In this document: positions 39,838 to 50,198 of the stretch, one piece after another | Layout of the letters: every line of letters begins with the position of its first letter | How positions within the stretch are numbered: the first letter of the stretch is position 1 | Source of the DNA: Prochlorococcus sp. AG-673-M19 | Lineage (GTDB): Bacteria > Cyanobacteriota > Cyanobacteriia > PCC-6307 > Cyanobiaceae | Direction: 5' to 3' | DNA: 58,456 nucleotides | Assembly: GCA_003211115.1 (NCBI GenBank) | Contig: QCTP01000006.1 | Span: forward strand, 1 to 58,456 | Translations under genes and position numbers: made by a program | The notes under the pieces: generated by a model | Told to the model about the DNA's origin: nothing | The model's database searches: none | What the model saw: only the letters and a program-made list of their open reading frames with translations

Positions 39838-40853
39838 TGGTTTCTTGGCCTCACAAACATATCCTTACACTTTCAAATTTCTCAAAAGATGATTATAAAT
39901 CAGTTTTTGAGTTAACTGAAAGATTCAAATCTCTTATTAATGCTGGTACAAAAAAAATACCTGCTTTACAAGGAAATTTAATCACATCAATATTTTTTGA
40001 AGCTAGTACTAGAACCCGCAATAGCTTTGAACTTGCTGCTAAAAGGCTTTCTGCTGATGTACAAAGCTTTTCTCCTTCTTCAAGTTCTTTAAGTAAAGGA
40101 GAAACTCTCATAGATACGGCACAAACATATGCCGCAATGGGTTCTGATATTTTAATTATTAGACATTCTTCAAGTCATATCCCCTTAGAAATTTCCAAAA
40201 AACTCGATGCATTTAATGCAAAAACTTCTGTACTTAATGCTGGTGATGGTTTACATAGCCATCCAAGTCAAGGATTACTAGATCTCTATACATTAATAAA
40301 ATTCTTTTCTCCAGAATCACTAAAACCAGAAGTATTAAATTCTAAAAAAATATTAATTATCGGAGATGTAATTCATTCAAGAGTTGCCAGATCAAATCTT
40401 TGGGGGTTGACCGCATTTGGTGCAAATATAATCTTATGCGGTCCACCAACACTTATTCCTGAAGAATTCACCAATTTTGTAAGCAGTCCTCCTCCAAATC
40501 AATTAACGGACCCAATTTCTTCAAGAGGATCCATTACAATATCGAGGTCATTAGATGAATCCATCAAATATGCAGATGCAGTGATTGTTTTAAGATTGCA
40601 GAAAGAAAGAATGATGGAAAACTTATTAAGCAGTATTAAATCCTATAGTGATAATTATTGCTTGACTCCAGAAAAAATATCGATGAATGAGAAAGATATT
40701 CCTATTTTGCATCCTGGTCCAATAAATCGTGGTATTGAAATTAGCAGCAGAATAGTTGATGAATATCCAAATTGCTTAATCAATGATCAAGTTTCTAATG
40801 GTGTGCCAATAAGAATGGCTTTACTTTATTTATTAAGTAAATTCAAAAAGTAA
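39837..40853 (+). CDS. pyrB: Aspartate carbamoyltransferase, catalytic subunit
   Basis: A 338-residue enzyme committing carbamoyl phosphate to pyrimidine synthesis. The carbamoyl-phosphate loop is [17 protein letters not shown], and later motifs are [11 protein letters not shown] and HPGPINRG. The ATG at 39837 overlaps the preceding stop in TAATG, giving translational coupling with the DNA glycosylase gene; a TTG four codons earlier is less likely. pyrE, also in this window, acts two steps later. Confidence 0.95.
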   Translation: MVSWPHKHILTLSNFSKDDYKSVFELTERFKSLINAGTKKIPALQGNLITSIFFEASTRTRNSFELAAKRLSADVQSFSPSSSSLSKGETLIDTAQTYAAMGSDILIIRHSSSHIPLEISKKLDAFNAKTSVLNAGDGLHSHPSQGLLDLYTLIKFFSPESLKPEVLNSKKILIIGDVIHSRVARSNLWGLTAFGANIILCGPPTLIPEEFTNFVSSPPPNQLTDPISSRGSITISRSLDESIKYADAVIVLRLQKERMMENLLSSIKSYSDNYCLTPEKISMNEKDIPILHPGPINRGIEISSRIVDEYPNCLINDQVSNGVPIRMALLYLLSKFKK

Positions 40854-40855
40854 AA

Positions 40856-41197
40856 TTAAAGCAATTTGAGACCTTCGGTAAAAAAACCATAAAACAAACC
40901 CAATCTTAAGGAATCAACTAACAAAACTAACAATTTTTTCCTACTATCATTCCTTAATCTTCTTCTAAATTGAATCAAAATTTCAATAAAAGAAACTGAT
41001 AAAAAAGCGCCTACTGGGTCAATCAGTTCAAGTACAGCACTTATCATTCCTAATGAACTCCCAAAAAAGTAACCAGTCAAAATAACAATTAAAGCTAATG
41101 AATACCTCCGCCAAGGATTTTCTGCCCATTGGCTTAAACTGTCAAAGTTATCAATGACCAATAGTTGAAATTTAGTTTTTTGGGGTTTAAAAATCAT
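40856..41197 (-). CDS. ycf20: Ycf20 (DUF565) family membrane protein
   Basis: A 113-residue protein with two hydrophobic segments. The block ENPWRRYSLALIVILTGYFF leads into the first span, and IEILIQFRRRLRN follows the second, matching the DUF565/Ycf20 family of cyanobacteria and plastids. Algal and plant Ycf20 relatives are linked to photoprotective quenching, but the molecular role is unknown. It converges with pyrB and lies downstream of a 64-residue gene on the same strand. Confidence 0.82.
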   Translation of the reverse strand: MIFKPQKTKFQLLVIDNFDSLSQWAENPWRRYSLALIVILTGYFFGSSLGMISAVLELIDPVGAFLSVSFIEILIQFRRRLRNDSRKKLLVLLVDSLRLGLFYGFFTEGLKLL

Positions 41198-41222
41198 TTT
41201 TAATCATGACTGATTAATTAAT

Positions 41223-41417
41223 CTACTCAGAATTTGATCTAACTTTAGGATTACCTTCAATTAATTCAAGTAAAGCCTCCATTTGTGCGAGAACTCCTCT
41301 AAGTTCTCCTGGTTCAGGAAACAAGCCATCATCTTGAATTCCCAAATGCATTTCTCTTAATTCCTGCCTTATGTAACGCAAATGACTCACTACTTGCTCT
41401 TTTTTTGTTTGTGACAT
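41223..41417 (-). CDS. Small conserved protein of unknown function
   Basis: A 64-residue, charged, probably helical protein beginning MSQTKKEQVVSHLRYIRQEL and ending EGNPKVRSNSE. There is no membrane segment and no recognised motif. Helical heptad-like spacing (LRYIRQELREMHLGI, then VLAQMEALLELIE) suggests a helical hairpin. It lies 25 bp upstream of ycf20 on the same strand and probably shares its transcript. Confidence 0.65.
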   Translation of the reverse strand: MSQTKKEQVVSHLRYIRQELREMHLGIQDDGLFPEPGELRGVLAQMEALLELIEGNPKVRSNSE

Positions 41418-41618
41418 AATTAATTTTTACAATTTGAGTTTAAGAATTTTTTTTCTTAATGAAAATTTGAAAATTTTGTCCAATTATAAAAATATAATTC
41501 ATTAAAATAAACCTCTAAACCTTTAATTATTTTAGAAAATTTTGAAAGAGTTTAATATTCAAGTGAATATCAATTACTTGAGGTTATATTATTAAAAATG
41601 TATTGACAAGCATAAGAT

Positions 41619-41840
41619 ATGAAATCTAAGTCAGATTACAAAATAAGTGAAGAACTTGTAAATTCGTTCAATGAAGAAATGACTTTCGAACTCGCTAAAA
41701 GATTAGAAGAGGAAAATTATCCTACTCCATTTGATGGATTAAAAGATTGGCATTTACTAAGGGCCTTAGCTATTAATAGACCAGAATTAACTTCTGATTA
41801 TATTCATCTCCTAGATCAGGAACCATTTGATGAAAACTAA
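41619..41840 (+). CDS. DUF2555-family small cyanobacterial protein
   Basis: A 73-residue protein. Its core ELAKRLEEENYPTPFDGLKD, then WHLLRALAINRPEL and a final IHLLDQEPFDEN, match the DUF2555 family. Function unknown. It overlaps the start of coaBC by 11 bp, so translation is coupled. The ~200 bp upstream are AT-rich, with no other gene seen. Confidence 0.85.
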   Translation: MKSKSDYKISEELVNSFNEEMTFELAKRLEEENYPTPFDGLKDWHLLRALAINRPELTSDYIHLLDQEPFDEN

Positions 41841-43086
41841 ATCTAAAGAATCAAAAGTTAAGATTCTTTTATTAATAACTGGAAGTATTGCTGCAGTAAG
41901 AATCCCTTTACTGGTGAGTCAATTAGTTAAGGATAATTATGATGTAAGATGTGTTATTTCTGAAAATGCTGAAAAATTAATTCAGCCGTTATCACTTTCT
42001 ATATTGAGTAGAAATGCTTGCATATTAGATAAAGACCAGTGGTCATATCTTCATTCAAGACCTCTTCATATAGATCTATGCGATTGGGCTGATTTTTTAA
42101 TAATAGCTCCTTTAACTGCAACTACACTTTCAAAATGGGTTACAGGTAATGCAGATGGATTAGTCTCTAGTATTTTAATTGCGAATAATAAACCTATTAT
42201 TGTTGCACCTGCAATGAATTCTAAGATGTGGCTTAATCAAGCTGTTCAAAGAAATTATTTCATTTTACAGGATTATCCTAATGTTTTATTACTAAAGCCA
42301 AGTGAAGGAATATTAGCTTGTGATGAAATTGGAATTGGCAAGATACCACCCAATGATCTAATACAATTAGCTCTAAAGTTTTTACTTATCCAAAATAAAA
42401 AGCCCTATTACCAAGACTTAACAAATAAAGAGTTTTTAATTACAGGTGGATGTACTTCAGAAAAAATTGATGCTGCCAGAAAGATAAGCAACAATAGCTC
42501 AGGGACAATGGGATTAATGCTTGCTCAAGTAGCAAGATTTAGAGGTGCAAAAGTCAAATATATTCATGGTCCTTTAAGAAATAAACTTGATATCACAGAG
42601 GGTATTAAAACTTATGAAATAGAAACTAGTAATGAATTAATTGAGGCGATTAAAAATGAAATTTCTAAATGTGATTATTTTATTATGAATGCTGCAGTAG
42701 CAGATTTCAAAATCTCAGTCGAAACTTCAAAAAAAATTCCGAAAAGTGAATTTGAGAATTTTTTTAATGATAATATTGAATTTGTTCCAGATATTTTGAA
42801 AGGTATAAGTAAATCGAAAAAAGAAAATCAAATTTTTGTTGGATTTTGCGCATTCACAGGTTCTATTAAAAATGCAAGAAAAAACATTAAAGAGAAAATA
42901 ATACTTAAGGGTTGTGATCTACTATTTGCAAATCCTATAGATATTGAAGAGCAAGGATTTGGTCCGTTAGCTAAAAATGAAGGTTGGCTTTTTGACAACA
43001 GGAATATGGAAATCCATTTAGACAAAACATCCAAAATTGAATTAGCTAATAATTTAATAAATCAAATTATTTCAACTAATAAATAA
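41830..43086 (+). CDS. coaBC: Bifunctional phosphopantothenoylcysteine decarboxylase/synthetase
   Basis: A 418-residue two-domain enzyme of coenzyme A synthesis. The N-terminal flavoprotein decarboxylase (CoaC) shows LLITGSIAAVRIPLL, WADFLIIAPLTATTLSKW and VAPAMNSKMW. The C-terminal ligase (CoaB) shows ITGGCTSEKIDAARKISNNS and MNAAVADFK. The ATG at 41830 inside the DUF2555 gene is preferred to the adjacent TTG one codon earlier. Confidence 0.95.
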   Translation: MKTKSKESKVKILLLITGSIAAVRIPLLVSQLVKDNYDVRCVISENAEKLIQPLSLSILSRNACILDKDQWSYLHSRPLHIDLCDWADFLIIAPLTATTLSKWVTGNADGLVSSILIANNKPIIVAPAMNSKMWLNQAVQRNYFILQDYPNVLLLKPSEGILACDEIGIGKIPPNDLIQLALKFLLIQNKKPYYQDLTNKEFLITGGCTSEKIDAARKISNNSSGTMGLMLAQVARFRGAKVKYIHGPLRNKLDITEGIKTYEIETSNELIEAIKNEISKCDYFIMNAAVADFKISVETSKKIPKSEFENFFNDNIEFVPDILKGISKSKKENQIFVGFCAFTGSIKNARKNIKEKIILKGCDLLFANPIDIEEQGFGPLAKNEGWLFDNRNMEIHLDKTSKIELANNLINQIISTNK

Positions 43087-43306
43087 TTCATAACAACTAT
43101 ATTTGTATTTTTTTGTAATCTTAATGCTTAAAAATAGTCTTATATCTTAAGATAACTCAAGTTTTTAAAAAAATTAAAAAAGCTACGGGTTGTTTCGAGG
43201 ATCTAAAAAAACTAACTTTTATGGTTCTTTACCTTGTAATATCCGTACTGAACATTTTAAGGTAACCCTTTACCAGTAGTCACAGAACTTTTATTAAAAT
43301 TTTATT

Positions 43307-44101
43307 ATGAGAATTCGTTCTTTCTTAGCTTTTGTTATTTCACTTTGTTTAACTTTTGCTTTTGTCCCAGATAAAACATATGCCTTCTCAGAGAGAGGAA
43401 ATGCCCAATTTACTGATGTTGTAAACACAGGAAAAGCTAATGATTGTCCTTCATTAGATTCATCCCTGGTTGGATCAATTTCTTTAGGAAACGGAGATTC
43501 CTTGAAAGGGATATGCATGCATCCAACTGAAGTTTATGTAAAAGTCCCTGGCTCTAAACGAAAAGAAGCAGAATTTGTTGCAACAAAAATTATTAGCCCT
43601 AGAAATAACACAACAGTTACAGAGGTATATGGAGATATTGACTCCGGAACATTTACTGAAAAGGGTGGGATTGATTTTCAATTAATTACTGTCCTAACTC
43701 CTGGAGGCTTAGAGGTTCCATTTGCATTTTCTGCAAAAGATTTAAAAGCTGATATACCATCATCAATTGAGCCAGGTACAGAAGTGAGTGGTGCCACGTT
43801 CACTCCAAATTATAGAACCGGTGATTTTTTAGATCCTAAAGCAAGAGCTAAAAATACAGGAGTTGAATATGCTCAAGGTTTAGTTGCCTTAGGGGGAGAT
43901 GATGAAGAACTTGCTAAAGAAAATATCAAAGTTGATGTGAATGGTACTGGAATAGTAACACTATCAATTGAAAATGTAGATTCTGATACAGATGAATTTG
44001 CAGGCACATTTGTAGCTATCCAACCTTCTGATACAGATATGGGTTCCAAAGAACCACTTGATGTAAAAATAATTGGTGAGCTTTATGGAAGAAAAGCTTA
44101 A
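43307..44101 (+). CDS. psbO: Photosystem II manganese-stabilising protein PsbO
   Basis: A 264-residue lumenal protein. A signal peptide (basic MRIR, hydrophobic core to ~residue 20, cleavage near TYA-F at 26) targets the thylakoid lumen. Cys47 (NDCPSL) and Cys70 (KGICMHP) are the conserved disulfide pair. Later motifs include LTPGGLEVPF and GRKA at the C-terminus. PsbO stabilises the oxygen-evolving manganese cluster. About 220 bp of leader separate it from coaBC, and a strong terminator follows. Confidence 0.97.
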   Translation: MRIRSFLAFVISLCLTFAFVPDKTYAFSERGNAQFTDVVNTGKANDCPSLDSSLVGSISLGNGDSLKGICMHPTEVYVKVPGSKRKEAEFVATKIISPRNNTTVTEVYGDIDSGTFTEKGGIDFQLITVLTPGGLEVPFAFSAKDLKADIPSSIEPGTEVSGATFTPNYRTGDFLDPKARAKNTGVEYAQGLVALGGDDEELAKENIKVDVNGTGIVTLSIENVDSDTDEFAGTFVAIQPSDTDMGSKEPLDVKIIGELYGRKA

Positions 44102-44118
44102 TTTCAAATAAAAACAAA

Positions 44119-44147
44119 AAAAGAGGGTTTAAGCCCTCTTTTTTTTT
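44119..44147 (+). terminator. Rho-independent terminator of psbO
   Basis: AGAGGG (44122-44127), a 6-nt loop and CCCTCT (44134-44139), followed by a run of T to 44147. The upstream A-run extends the stem. It lies 18 bp after the psbO stop and before sat, giving psbO its own short transcript. Confidence 0.88.
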
Positions 44148-44174
44148 CTAGATTTGTCTTACAAAAATCATACA

Positions 44175-45350
44175 ATGAAATCACAACAAAGCTCCAAAAG
44201 AGATTCGAAAGGTCTCATCCCTGCTTATGGAGGAGAACTAAAAGAATTAATTATTAAGGATGAAGAAATTAAATCAAAGCTTCTTTCCCAAGTATCTTAT
44301 GAACATGAATGTAGTGATAGAAATGCTTGTGATGTAGAGCTTTTAATGGTTGGAGGATTTTCCCCTTTAATAGGATTTATGGATAAAGAAGATTACAAAT
44401 CAGTAATTAAGAACTATAGAGATACAAAGGGTTTACTTTTTGGATTGCCAATTGTAATTGATACTAATAATGCAAGAATCAAGGAAGGTGAGAAAATATT
44501 ACTCATCTATAAAAAACAAAAATTAGCAGTTTTAGAAGTAAGTTCAAAGTGGGAGCCAGATAAATCTATAGAAGCTGAATTGTGTTATGGCACAAATTCT
44601 ATTGATCATCCTGCAGTAAAGATGATTTTTAATGAAAGAGGTCGATACTATTTAGGAGGTAAGATATATGGTTTTGAGCTCCCAAATAGAGATTTCCCAT
44701 GTAAGACTCCAAAAGAAGTAAGAGATTTATTACCTGCTAATTTTGATGTAGTTGCTTTTCAATGCAGAAATCCAATTCATAGAGCTCATTATGAATTATT
44801 TACTAACGCCTTAAAATCTGAAAATGTTTCCTCAAATGCAGTTGTTTTAGTTCATCCAACCTGCGGGCCAACACAACAGGATGATATCCCAGGGAAAGTA
44901 CGATATTTGACATATAAAAAATTAGAAGAAGAAATTTCTAATAGAAATATAAAATGGGCTTTTTTACCTTACTCAATGCATATGGCAGGCCCTAGAGAAG
45001 CTCTTCAACACATGATTATCAGAAGGAATTATGGATGTACTCATTTTATAATAGGTAGGGATATGGCTGGATGTAAATCATCATCAACTGGTGAAGATTT
45101 TTATGGGCCTTATGATGCCCAAAACTTTGCAAATAAATGTGCAGGAGAATTAATGATGCAAACTGTACCTTCAAAAAATTTGGTATACACGTTAGAAAAA
45201 GGTTACATAACTGCTGAAGAAGCAAAAGAGAATAACTTTCAAATAATGAAACTAAGCGGAACAGAATTTAGAAAAAAACTAAGGAATGGGGAATCAATAC
45301 CAGAATGGTTTGCATTTAAAAGTGTAGTGGATGTTCTTAGAAAGTCTTAA
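44175..45350 (+). CDS. sat: Sulfate adenylyltransferase (ATP sulfurylase)
   Basis: A 391-residue enzyme activating sulfate to APS. Motifs are FQCRNPIHRAHYELF (the HxxH nucleotide site), AGPREALQHMIIRRNYG and GRDMAGCKSSSTGEDFYGPY. There is no APS-kinase extension. The start chosen is the ATG at 44175 (MKSQQSSKRDSKGLIPAYG); a TTG seven codons earlier is possible but would sit right after the psbO terminator. ftsH follows 46 bp later. Confidence 0.95.
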   Translation: MKSQQSSKRDSKGLIPAYGGELKELIIKDEEIKSKLLSQVSYEHECSDRNACDVELLMVGGFSPLIGFMDKEDYKSVIKNYRDTKGLLFGLPIVIDTNNARIKEGEKILLIYKKQKLAVLEVSSKWEPDKSIEAELCYGTNSIDHPAVKMIFNERGRYYLGGKIYGFELPNRDFPCKTPKEVRDLLPANFDVVAFQCRNPIHRAHYELFTNALKSENVSSNAVVLVHPTCGPTQQDDIPGKVRYLTYKKLEEEISNRNIKWAFLPYSMHMAGPREALQHMIIRRNYGCTHFIIGRDMAGCKSSSTGEDFYGPYDAQNFANKCAGELMMQTVPSKNLVYTLEKGYITAEEAKENNFQIMKLSGTEFRKKLRNGESIPEWFAFKSVVDVLRKS

Positions 45351-45396
45351 TATTGTTTTATTATTAGTATTATGTATTTAATATAATTTTTTTATC

Positions 45397-47250
45397 GTGA
45401 ACAAACGTTGGAGAAACGTAGGACTTTATGTTCTAGCCGTAATTACAGTAATTTTTATTGGTACTTCCGTATTCGATAAACCTAATACAGATAATTCAAC
45501 AAAAACTCTCAGATATAGCGATTTTATTGAAGCTGTTCAAGATAAAGAAGTGAGCAGGGTTTTATTATCTCCAGATAATGGAACTGCTCAAGTAGTTGAA
45601 AATGATGGAAGTAGATCTGAAGTTAATTTAGCTCCAGACAAAGATCTACTCAAAATTCTTACTGAGAATGATGTAGATATAGCTGTCACTCCAACAAAAT
45701 TATCTAATCCTTGGCAACAAGCTGTAAGCAGTTTGATTTTCCCTGTTCTGTTAATTGGAGGTCTATTTTTCTTATTCAGAAGGTCACAAAGTGGAAGTGG
45801 TGGTGGTGGTAATCCTGCGATGAGTTTCGGGAAAAGCAAAGCTAGACTTCAAATGGAACCATCTACCCAAGTAACTTTTTCCGATGTTGCTGGTGTTGAG
45901 GGGGCAAAATTAGAGTTAACAGAAGTTGTTGATTTTCTAAAAAGTCCTGATAGATTTACAGCAGTTGGAGCGAAGATACCCAAAGGTGTACTTTTAGTTG
46001 GACCTCCAGGAACAGGAAAAACTCTTTTAGCTAAAGCTGTTGCAGGAGAAGCAGGTGTGCCTTTCTTCTCGATCTCTGGTTCAGAGTTTGTCGAAATGTT
46101 TGTTGGGGTTGGTGCAAGCAGAGTTAGGGATTTATTTGAGCAAGCCAAAAAGAACGCTCCATGTATTGTCTTTATAGATGAAATAGATGCAGTAGGTAGA
46201 CAAAGAGGAGCTGGAATGGGAGGTGGAAATGACGAAAGAGAGCAAACACTTAACCAACTTTTAACTGAAATGGATGGTTTTGAGGGTAATTCTGGAATAA
46301 TCATTGTAGCAGCTACTAACAGGCCAGATGTTTTAGACTCAGCATTAATGAGACCTGGTAGATTTGATAGACAAGTAACAGTAGACAGACCGGATTACGC
46401 TGGAAGATTACAGATATTAAATGTTCATGCCAAAGATAAAACCCTATCTAAAGATGTAGATCTTGATAAAGTTGCTAGAAGAACTCCTGGCTTTACAGGT
46501 GCTGATTTAGCGAATCTTTTAAATGAAGCCGCTATCCTTGCAGCAAGAAAAGACCTTGATACTGTTAGCAATGAAGAAGTAGGAGATGCTATTGAAAGAG
46601 TAATGGCAGGACCTGAAAAGAAAGATAGGGTTATAAGTGACAAGAAAAAAGAACTTGTCGCGTATCATGAAGCAGGTCACGCACTAGTTGGTGCTTTAAT
46701 GCCTGATTATGATCCTGTAGCGAAAGTATCTATAATTCCTAGGGGTCAAGCAGGAGGATTAACTTTCTTTACGCCAAGCGAAGAAAGGATGGAGTCGGGT
46801 CTTTATTCACGTTCTTATTTGCAAAACCAAATGGCCGTAGCCCTAGGCGGGAGAGTTGCTGAAGAAATTGTATATGGAGAAGAGGAAGTTACTACTGGCG
46901 CTTCTAACGATTTACAGCAAGTTGCTAATGTTGCCAGACAAATGATTACTAAATTTGGAATGAGCGAAAAAATAGGTCCAGTAGCATTAGGTCAATCCCA
47001 AGGAGGAATGTTTTTAGGAAGAGATATGAGCTCTACTAGAGACTTCTCTGAAGACACAGCAGCAACAATTGATGTAGAAGTTTCTGAGCTTGTTGATACA
47101 GCATACAAAAGAGCCACAAAAGTACTATCTGAAAACAGAAGCGTTCTTGATGAAATGGCTACAATGTTAATAGAGAGAGAAACAATTGACACTGAAGATA
47201 TTCAAGATTTACTAAACCGTTCTGAGGTAAAAGTAGCAAACTATATCTGA
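45397..47250 (+). CDS. ftsH: ATP-dependent zinc metalloprotease FtsH
   Basis: A 617-residue membrane AAA protease with two N-terminal spans (~8-24 and ~107-127) around a lumenal/periplasmic loop. Walker A is GPPGTGKT, Walker [12 protein letters not shown], and the second region of homology is [18 protein letters not shown]. The zinc site is HEAGH. It starts with GTG. The opening [14 protein letters not shown] resembles cyanobacterial FtsH3/FtsH1-type subunits, partners in hexamers that remove damaged D1 or control regulators; which one is my inference. The KDPG-aldolase-like gene follows by 1 bp. Confidence 0.95.
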   Translation: MNKRWRNVGLYVLAVITVIFIGTSVFDKPNTDNSTKTLRYSDFIEAVQDKEVSRVLLSPDNGTAQVVENDGSRSEVNLAPDKDLLKILTENDVDIAVTPTKLSNPWQQAVSSLIFPVLLIGGLFFLFRRSQSGSGGGGNPAMSFGKSKARLQMEPSTQVTFSDVAGVEGAKLELTEVVDFLKSPDRFTAVGAKIPKGVLLVGPPGTGKTLLAKAVAGEAGVPFFSISGSEFVEMFVGVGASRVRDLFEQAKKNAPCIVFIDEIDAVGRQRGAGMGGGNDEREQTLNQLLTEMDGFEGNSGIIIVAATNRPDVLDSALMRPGRFDRQVTVDRPDYAGRLQILNVHAKDKTLSKDVDLDKVARRTPGFTGADLANLLNEAAILAARKDLDTVSNEEVGDAIERVMAGPEKKDRVISDKKKELVAYHEAGHALVGALMPDYDPVAKVSIIPRGQAGGLTFFTPSEERMESGLYSRSYLQNQMAVALGGRVAEEIVYGEEEVTTGASNDLQQVANVARQMITKFGMSEKIGPVALGQSQGGMFLGRDMSSTRDFSEDTAATIDVEVSELVDTAYKRATKVLSENRSVLDEMATMLIERETIDTEDIQDLLNRSEVKVANYI

Positions 47251-47251
47251 T

Positions 47252-47905
47252 TTGAAAAAATCAGATTCTTCCATAAAAATTAAAAAAGATTTCTTCTATA
47301 AAAAATTAAGGTCTCAATCTTTCTTTTTATTAATAAAGCCAACTAAAAATATTTATACAGATAATGTACATAGAAAATTAATTGAACAACAAATAGAACA
47401 GTTAATAAAACTAGGTTTTGTAAATATCGAAATTAGTTGGTCTGATAATGAAAACTGGGTTAATTATGTATCAAATCTAAAATTGAAATTCCCTAAACTT
47501 CACTTAGGTTCAGCTTCTATAATTACCAGAAAGGCAATAGATCAATCCATTAATATTGGGCTCAATTATTCAATGATGAAAGTTTGGGATAAAAATCTTT
47601 TTAATTATTCAAATTCAAAAAACCACTTATTAATTCCTGGCATCAGTAATTTAAAAGATCTTGAAGAAGCAATAGATTTGGATTGTAAAATTATCAAAAT
47701 TTATCCAGTGAAAGATAACATTAAATTAATAAACATATCTCAATATAAAAATATAGATTTTATAGCAGCTGGGGGGGTATCTATATCTGATATAAATTTA
47801 TACAGATCTTTAGGTTTTAAAGCTATAGTAATTGGTAATAAGGGTTTTAAAAATAAAGTTATAGATCCAAAGATTTATGAATGGCTCAAAGAAAGATCAA
47901 ATTAA
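47252..47905 (+). CDS. KDPG/KHG aldolase-like protein
   Basis: A 217-residue protein of the Eda (2-keto-3-deoxy-6-phosphogluconate aldolase) family. Glu60 in VNIEISWS corresponds to the catalytic Glu, and Lys149 in IIKIYPV to the Schiff-base lysine. LIPGISNLKDLEEA and AAGGVSISDINLY are the phosphate-site blocks. The Arg normally found four residues after the Glu is Ser here. The start is TTG one base after the ftsH stop, suggesting coupling. Role in the Entner-Doudoroff route is likely by family but not certain given the change. Confidence 0.82.
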   Translation: MKKSDSSIKIKKDFFYKKLRSQSFFLLIKPTKNIYTDNVHRKLIEQQIEQLIKLGFVNIEISWSDNENWVNYVSNLKLKFPKLHLGSASIITRKAIDQSINIGLNYSMMKVWDKNLFNYSNSKNHLLIPGISNLKDLEEAIDLDCKIIKIYPVKDNIKLINISQYKNIDFIAAGGVSISDINLYRSLGFKAIVIGNKGFKNKVIDPKIYEWLKERSN

Positions 47906-47908
47906 AAT

Positions 47909-49003
47909 TTATTTCATAATTGAGCATTGGGCATGATGGAGAAGAAGGTGGTCTGCCAAGACAAGAGCTACCATTGAGTCAACCATCGGTACTGCCCTTG
48001 GTAGTACACATGGATCATGCCTACCTTTGGCCTTCATTACCACTTCTTTACCATCAGCATTAACAGTTTTCTGTTCCTTTCCAATAGTTGCCGTTGGCTT
48101 AAAAGCTATTTTCATCTCGATATTCTCTCCATTACTTATACCTCCCTGTATACCTCCTGAATTATTTGATATTGTTTTAAGCTTATTAATTTCATTAGTT
48201 TCAATAAACGAATCATTATGTTCACTTCCTCTTAAATAAGTACCTAAGAAACCTGAACCTATTTCAAAACCTTTAGTAGCAGGTAAAGACATCAAAGCCT
48301 TGGCTAGATCAGCTTCCAATTTATCAAAGACAGGCATACCTAATCCTGATGGAACATTTTTTACTAAACATTCAATAACTCCTCCGCAAGAATCACCTTC
48401 TTGCTGTAATTCTTTTATTCTTTCGATCATTTTCGCAGCTACATTTTGATCAGGGCATCTAACTATATTTGAATCTATTTTACTCAAAGTAACTTGATTT
48501 TTATTAACTTGAGAATCGATATCATGTATTCTTTTTACCCAAGAAAGAATCTCCGTATTAAATAAGGTTTTTAATAATTGTTTTGCTATCGCACCTGCAG
48601 CCACTCTTCCTATAGTTTCTCTAGCTGAAGCTCTACCACCTCCAGAATCAGCCTGTATTCCGTACTTTAGATGATATGTACCATCAGCATGAGATGGCCT
48701 GAATACTTTCTCCAAATTACTGTAATCCCCTGGCCTTTGATCCCTATTTCGAACCAACATTGCAATAGGTGTTCCAAGTGTAATCCCTTCCTTTAAACCA
48801 CTAAGTATCTCTAATTTATCTTCTTCACTTCTTGGGGTTGTAATTTTACTTTGACCAGGTCTCCTCCTATCCAATTCTTTTTGTATCAGATCAATATTTA
48901 TTCTTAACTTAGGTGGGCATCCATCAAGAATCACTCCAACTGCTCCTCCATGAGATTCTCCAAAAGTACTTATACGAAAAATTTTACCAAAGCTGCTACT
49001 CAT
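47909..49003 (-). CDS. aroC: Chorismate synthase
   Basis: A 364-residue FMN-dependent enzyme making chorismate from EPSP, the last shikimate step. Signatures are [17 protein letters not shown] at the N-terminus, [19 protein letters not shown] (~residues 117-135) and [18 protein letters not shown] near the end. Length is typical. It converges on the KDPG-aldolase-like gene, with 3 bp between stops, and lies downstream of psbA but is cut off by the psbA terminator. Confidence 0.97.
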   Translation of the reverse strand: MSSSFGKIFRISTFGESHGGAVGVILDGCPPKLRINIDLIQKELDRRRPGQSKITTPRSEEDKLEILSGLKEGITLGTPIAMLVRNRDQRPGDYSNLEKVFRPSHADGTYHLKYGIQADSGGGRASARETIGRVAAGAIAKQLLKTLFNTEILSWVKRIHDIDSQVNKNQVTLSKIDSNIVRCPDQNVAAKMIERIKELQQEGDSCGGVIECLVKNVPSGLGMPVFDKLEADLAKALMSLPATKGFEIGSGFLGTYLRGSEHNDSFIETNEINKLKTISNNSGGIQGGISNGENIEMKIAFKPTATIGKEQKTVNADGKEVVMKAKGRHDPCVLPRAVPMVDSMVALVLADHLLLHHAQCSIMK

Positions 49004-49065
49004 AAAAATATCAAATTGTTTAAGTTCTACTAACTATTATATGAACTCAATTGAAAATTAAACAT

Positions 49066-49094
49066 AAAAAAAAGCCCCCTTTATAAAAGGAGGC
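49066..49094 (-). terminator. Rho-independent terminator of psbA copy 1
   Basis: Arms GCCCCCTTT (49074-49082) and AAAGGAGGC (49086-49094) with a 3-nt loop form a 9-bp stem including one G-T pair. On the minus strand it is followed by eight T (49066-49073). It separates psbA from aroC. Confidence 0.9.
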
Positions 49095-49115
49095 TTTAAA
49101 TTTAGAACTTTAAGC

Positions 49116-50198
49116 TTAACCGATAGCTGGAGCTGTAAGAGCTACTGTTGTAGACTCAGCTGCTGCTAGATCAAGTGGGAAGTTGTGAGCGTTACGCTCG
49201 TGCATTACTTCCATACCTAGGTTAGCTCTGTTAAGAACGTCGCCCCATGTAGGAACAATCTTACCGTTTGCATCAACAACTGATTGGTTGAAGTTGAAAC
49301 CGTTAAGGTTGAATGCCATTGTGCAGATTCCCATTGAAGTTAACCAAACACATACAACTGGGAATACAGCTAGGAAGAAGTGAAGACTTCTGCTGTTGTT
49401 GAATGAAGCATATTGGAAGATCAAACGACCGAAGTAGCCATGAGCTGCAACGATGTTATATGTTTCTTCTTCTTGTCCGAACTTGTAACCATAGTTCTGA
49501 GACTCTGTCTCAGTTGTTTCTCTGATTAGAGATGAAGTAACAAGTGAACCATGCATAGCTGAGAATAAAGATCCTCCGAACATACCAGCAACACCAGCCA
49601 TATGGAATGGGTGCATAAGAATGTTGTGCTCTGCCTGGAAAACAAACATGAAGTTGAATGTTCCAGAGATACCTAAAGGCATTCCGTCAGAGAATGAACC
49701 TTGACCGAATGGGTATACAAGGAATACTGCGAAAGCTGCTGAAACTGGTGCAGAGTATGCAACACAGATCCAAGGACGCATACCTAAACGGTATGAAAGC
49801 TCCCACTGACGTCCCATGTATGCTGAGATACCAATAAGGAAGTGGAATATTACTAGCTGGTAAGGACCACCGTTGTATAACCACTCATCTACAGTAGCTG
49901 CTTCCCAAATTGGGTAGAAGTGTAGACCAATAGCGTTTGAAGAAGGAACAACTGCACCTGAGATGATGTTGTTTCCGTATAGGAATGAACCAGAAACTGG
50001 TTCTCTAATTCCGTCAATGTCTACTGGAGGTGCTGCGATGAAAGCAACGATGAAACAAGCCGCTGCTGCAAGTAGGCATGGAATCATTAAGACGCCGAAC
50101 CAACCAACATAAATTCTATTGTTAGTTGATGTTACCCACTCACAAAACTGAGGCCAGCCTTTTAACAGCGAAGTACGCTGCTGCTGAATAGTTGTCAT
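49116..50198 (-). CDS. psbA: Photosystem II D1 protein, intact copy
   Basis: A 360-residue reaction-centre protein with five membrane helices. Motifs include [27 protein letters not shown] (the Mn-ligand region), [17 protein letters not shown] with the chlorophyll-ligand His, and the C-terminal [12 protein letters not shown], after which CtpA removes the 16-residue tail. MGRQWEL shows Gln at the position equivalent to D1-130, the D1:1-like form. Residue 69 is Ser. It carries a structured leader and its own terminator. A near-identical copy lies 863 bp upstream of its start. Confidence 0.98.
   Translation of the reverse strand: MTTIQQQRTSLLKGWPQFCEWVTSTNNRIYVGWFGVLMIPCLLAAAACFIVAFIAAPPVDIDGIREPVSGSFLYGNNIISGAVVPSSNAIGLHFYPIWEAATVDEWLYNGGPYQLVIFHFLIGISAYMGRQWELSYRLGMRPWICVAYSAPVSAAFAVFLVYPFGQGSFSDGMPLGISGTFNFMFVFQAEHNILMHPFHMAGVAGMFGGSLFSAMHGSLVTSSLIRETTETESQNYGYKFGQEEETYNIVAAHGYFGRLIFQYASFNNSRSLHFFLAVFPVVCVWLTSMGICTMAFNLNGFNFNQSVVDANGKIVPTWGDVLNRANLGMEVMHERNAHNFPLDLAAAESTTVALTAPAIG

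Noticed and set aside
43087-43306. Small RNA or tRNA between coaBC and psbO
   Set aside because: No cloverleaf, no strong hairpin with T-run and no repeated GGAAACA-type motif were seen; best read as the psbO promoter and leader.
45849-46304. 151-codon frame opposite ftsH (and the smaller ones around it)
   Set aside because: Serine/proline-rich translation of the antisense of the conserved AAA domain; a typical shadow frame.
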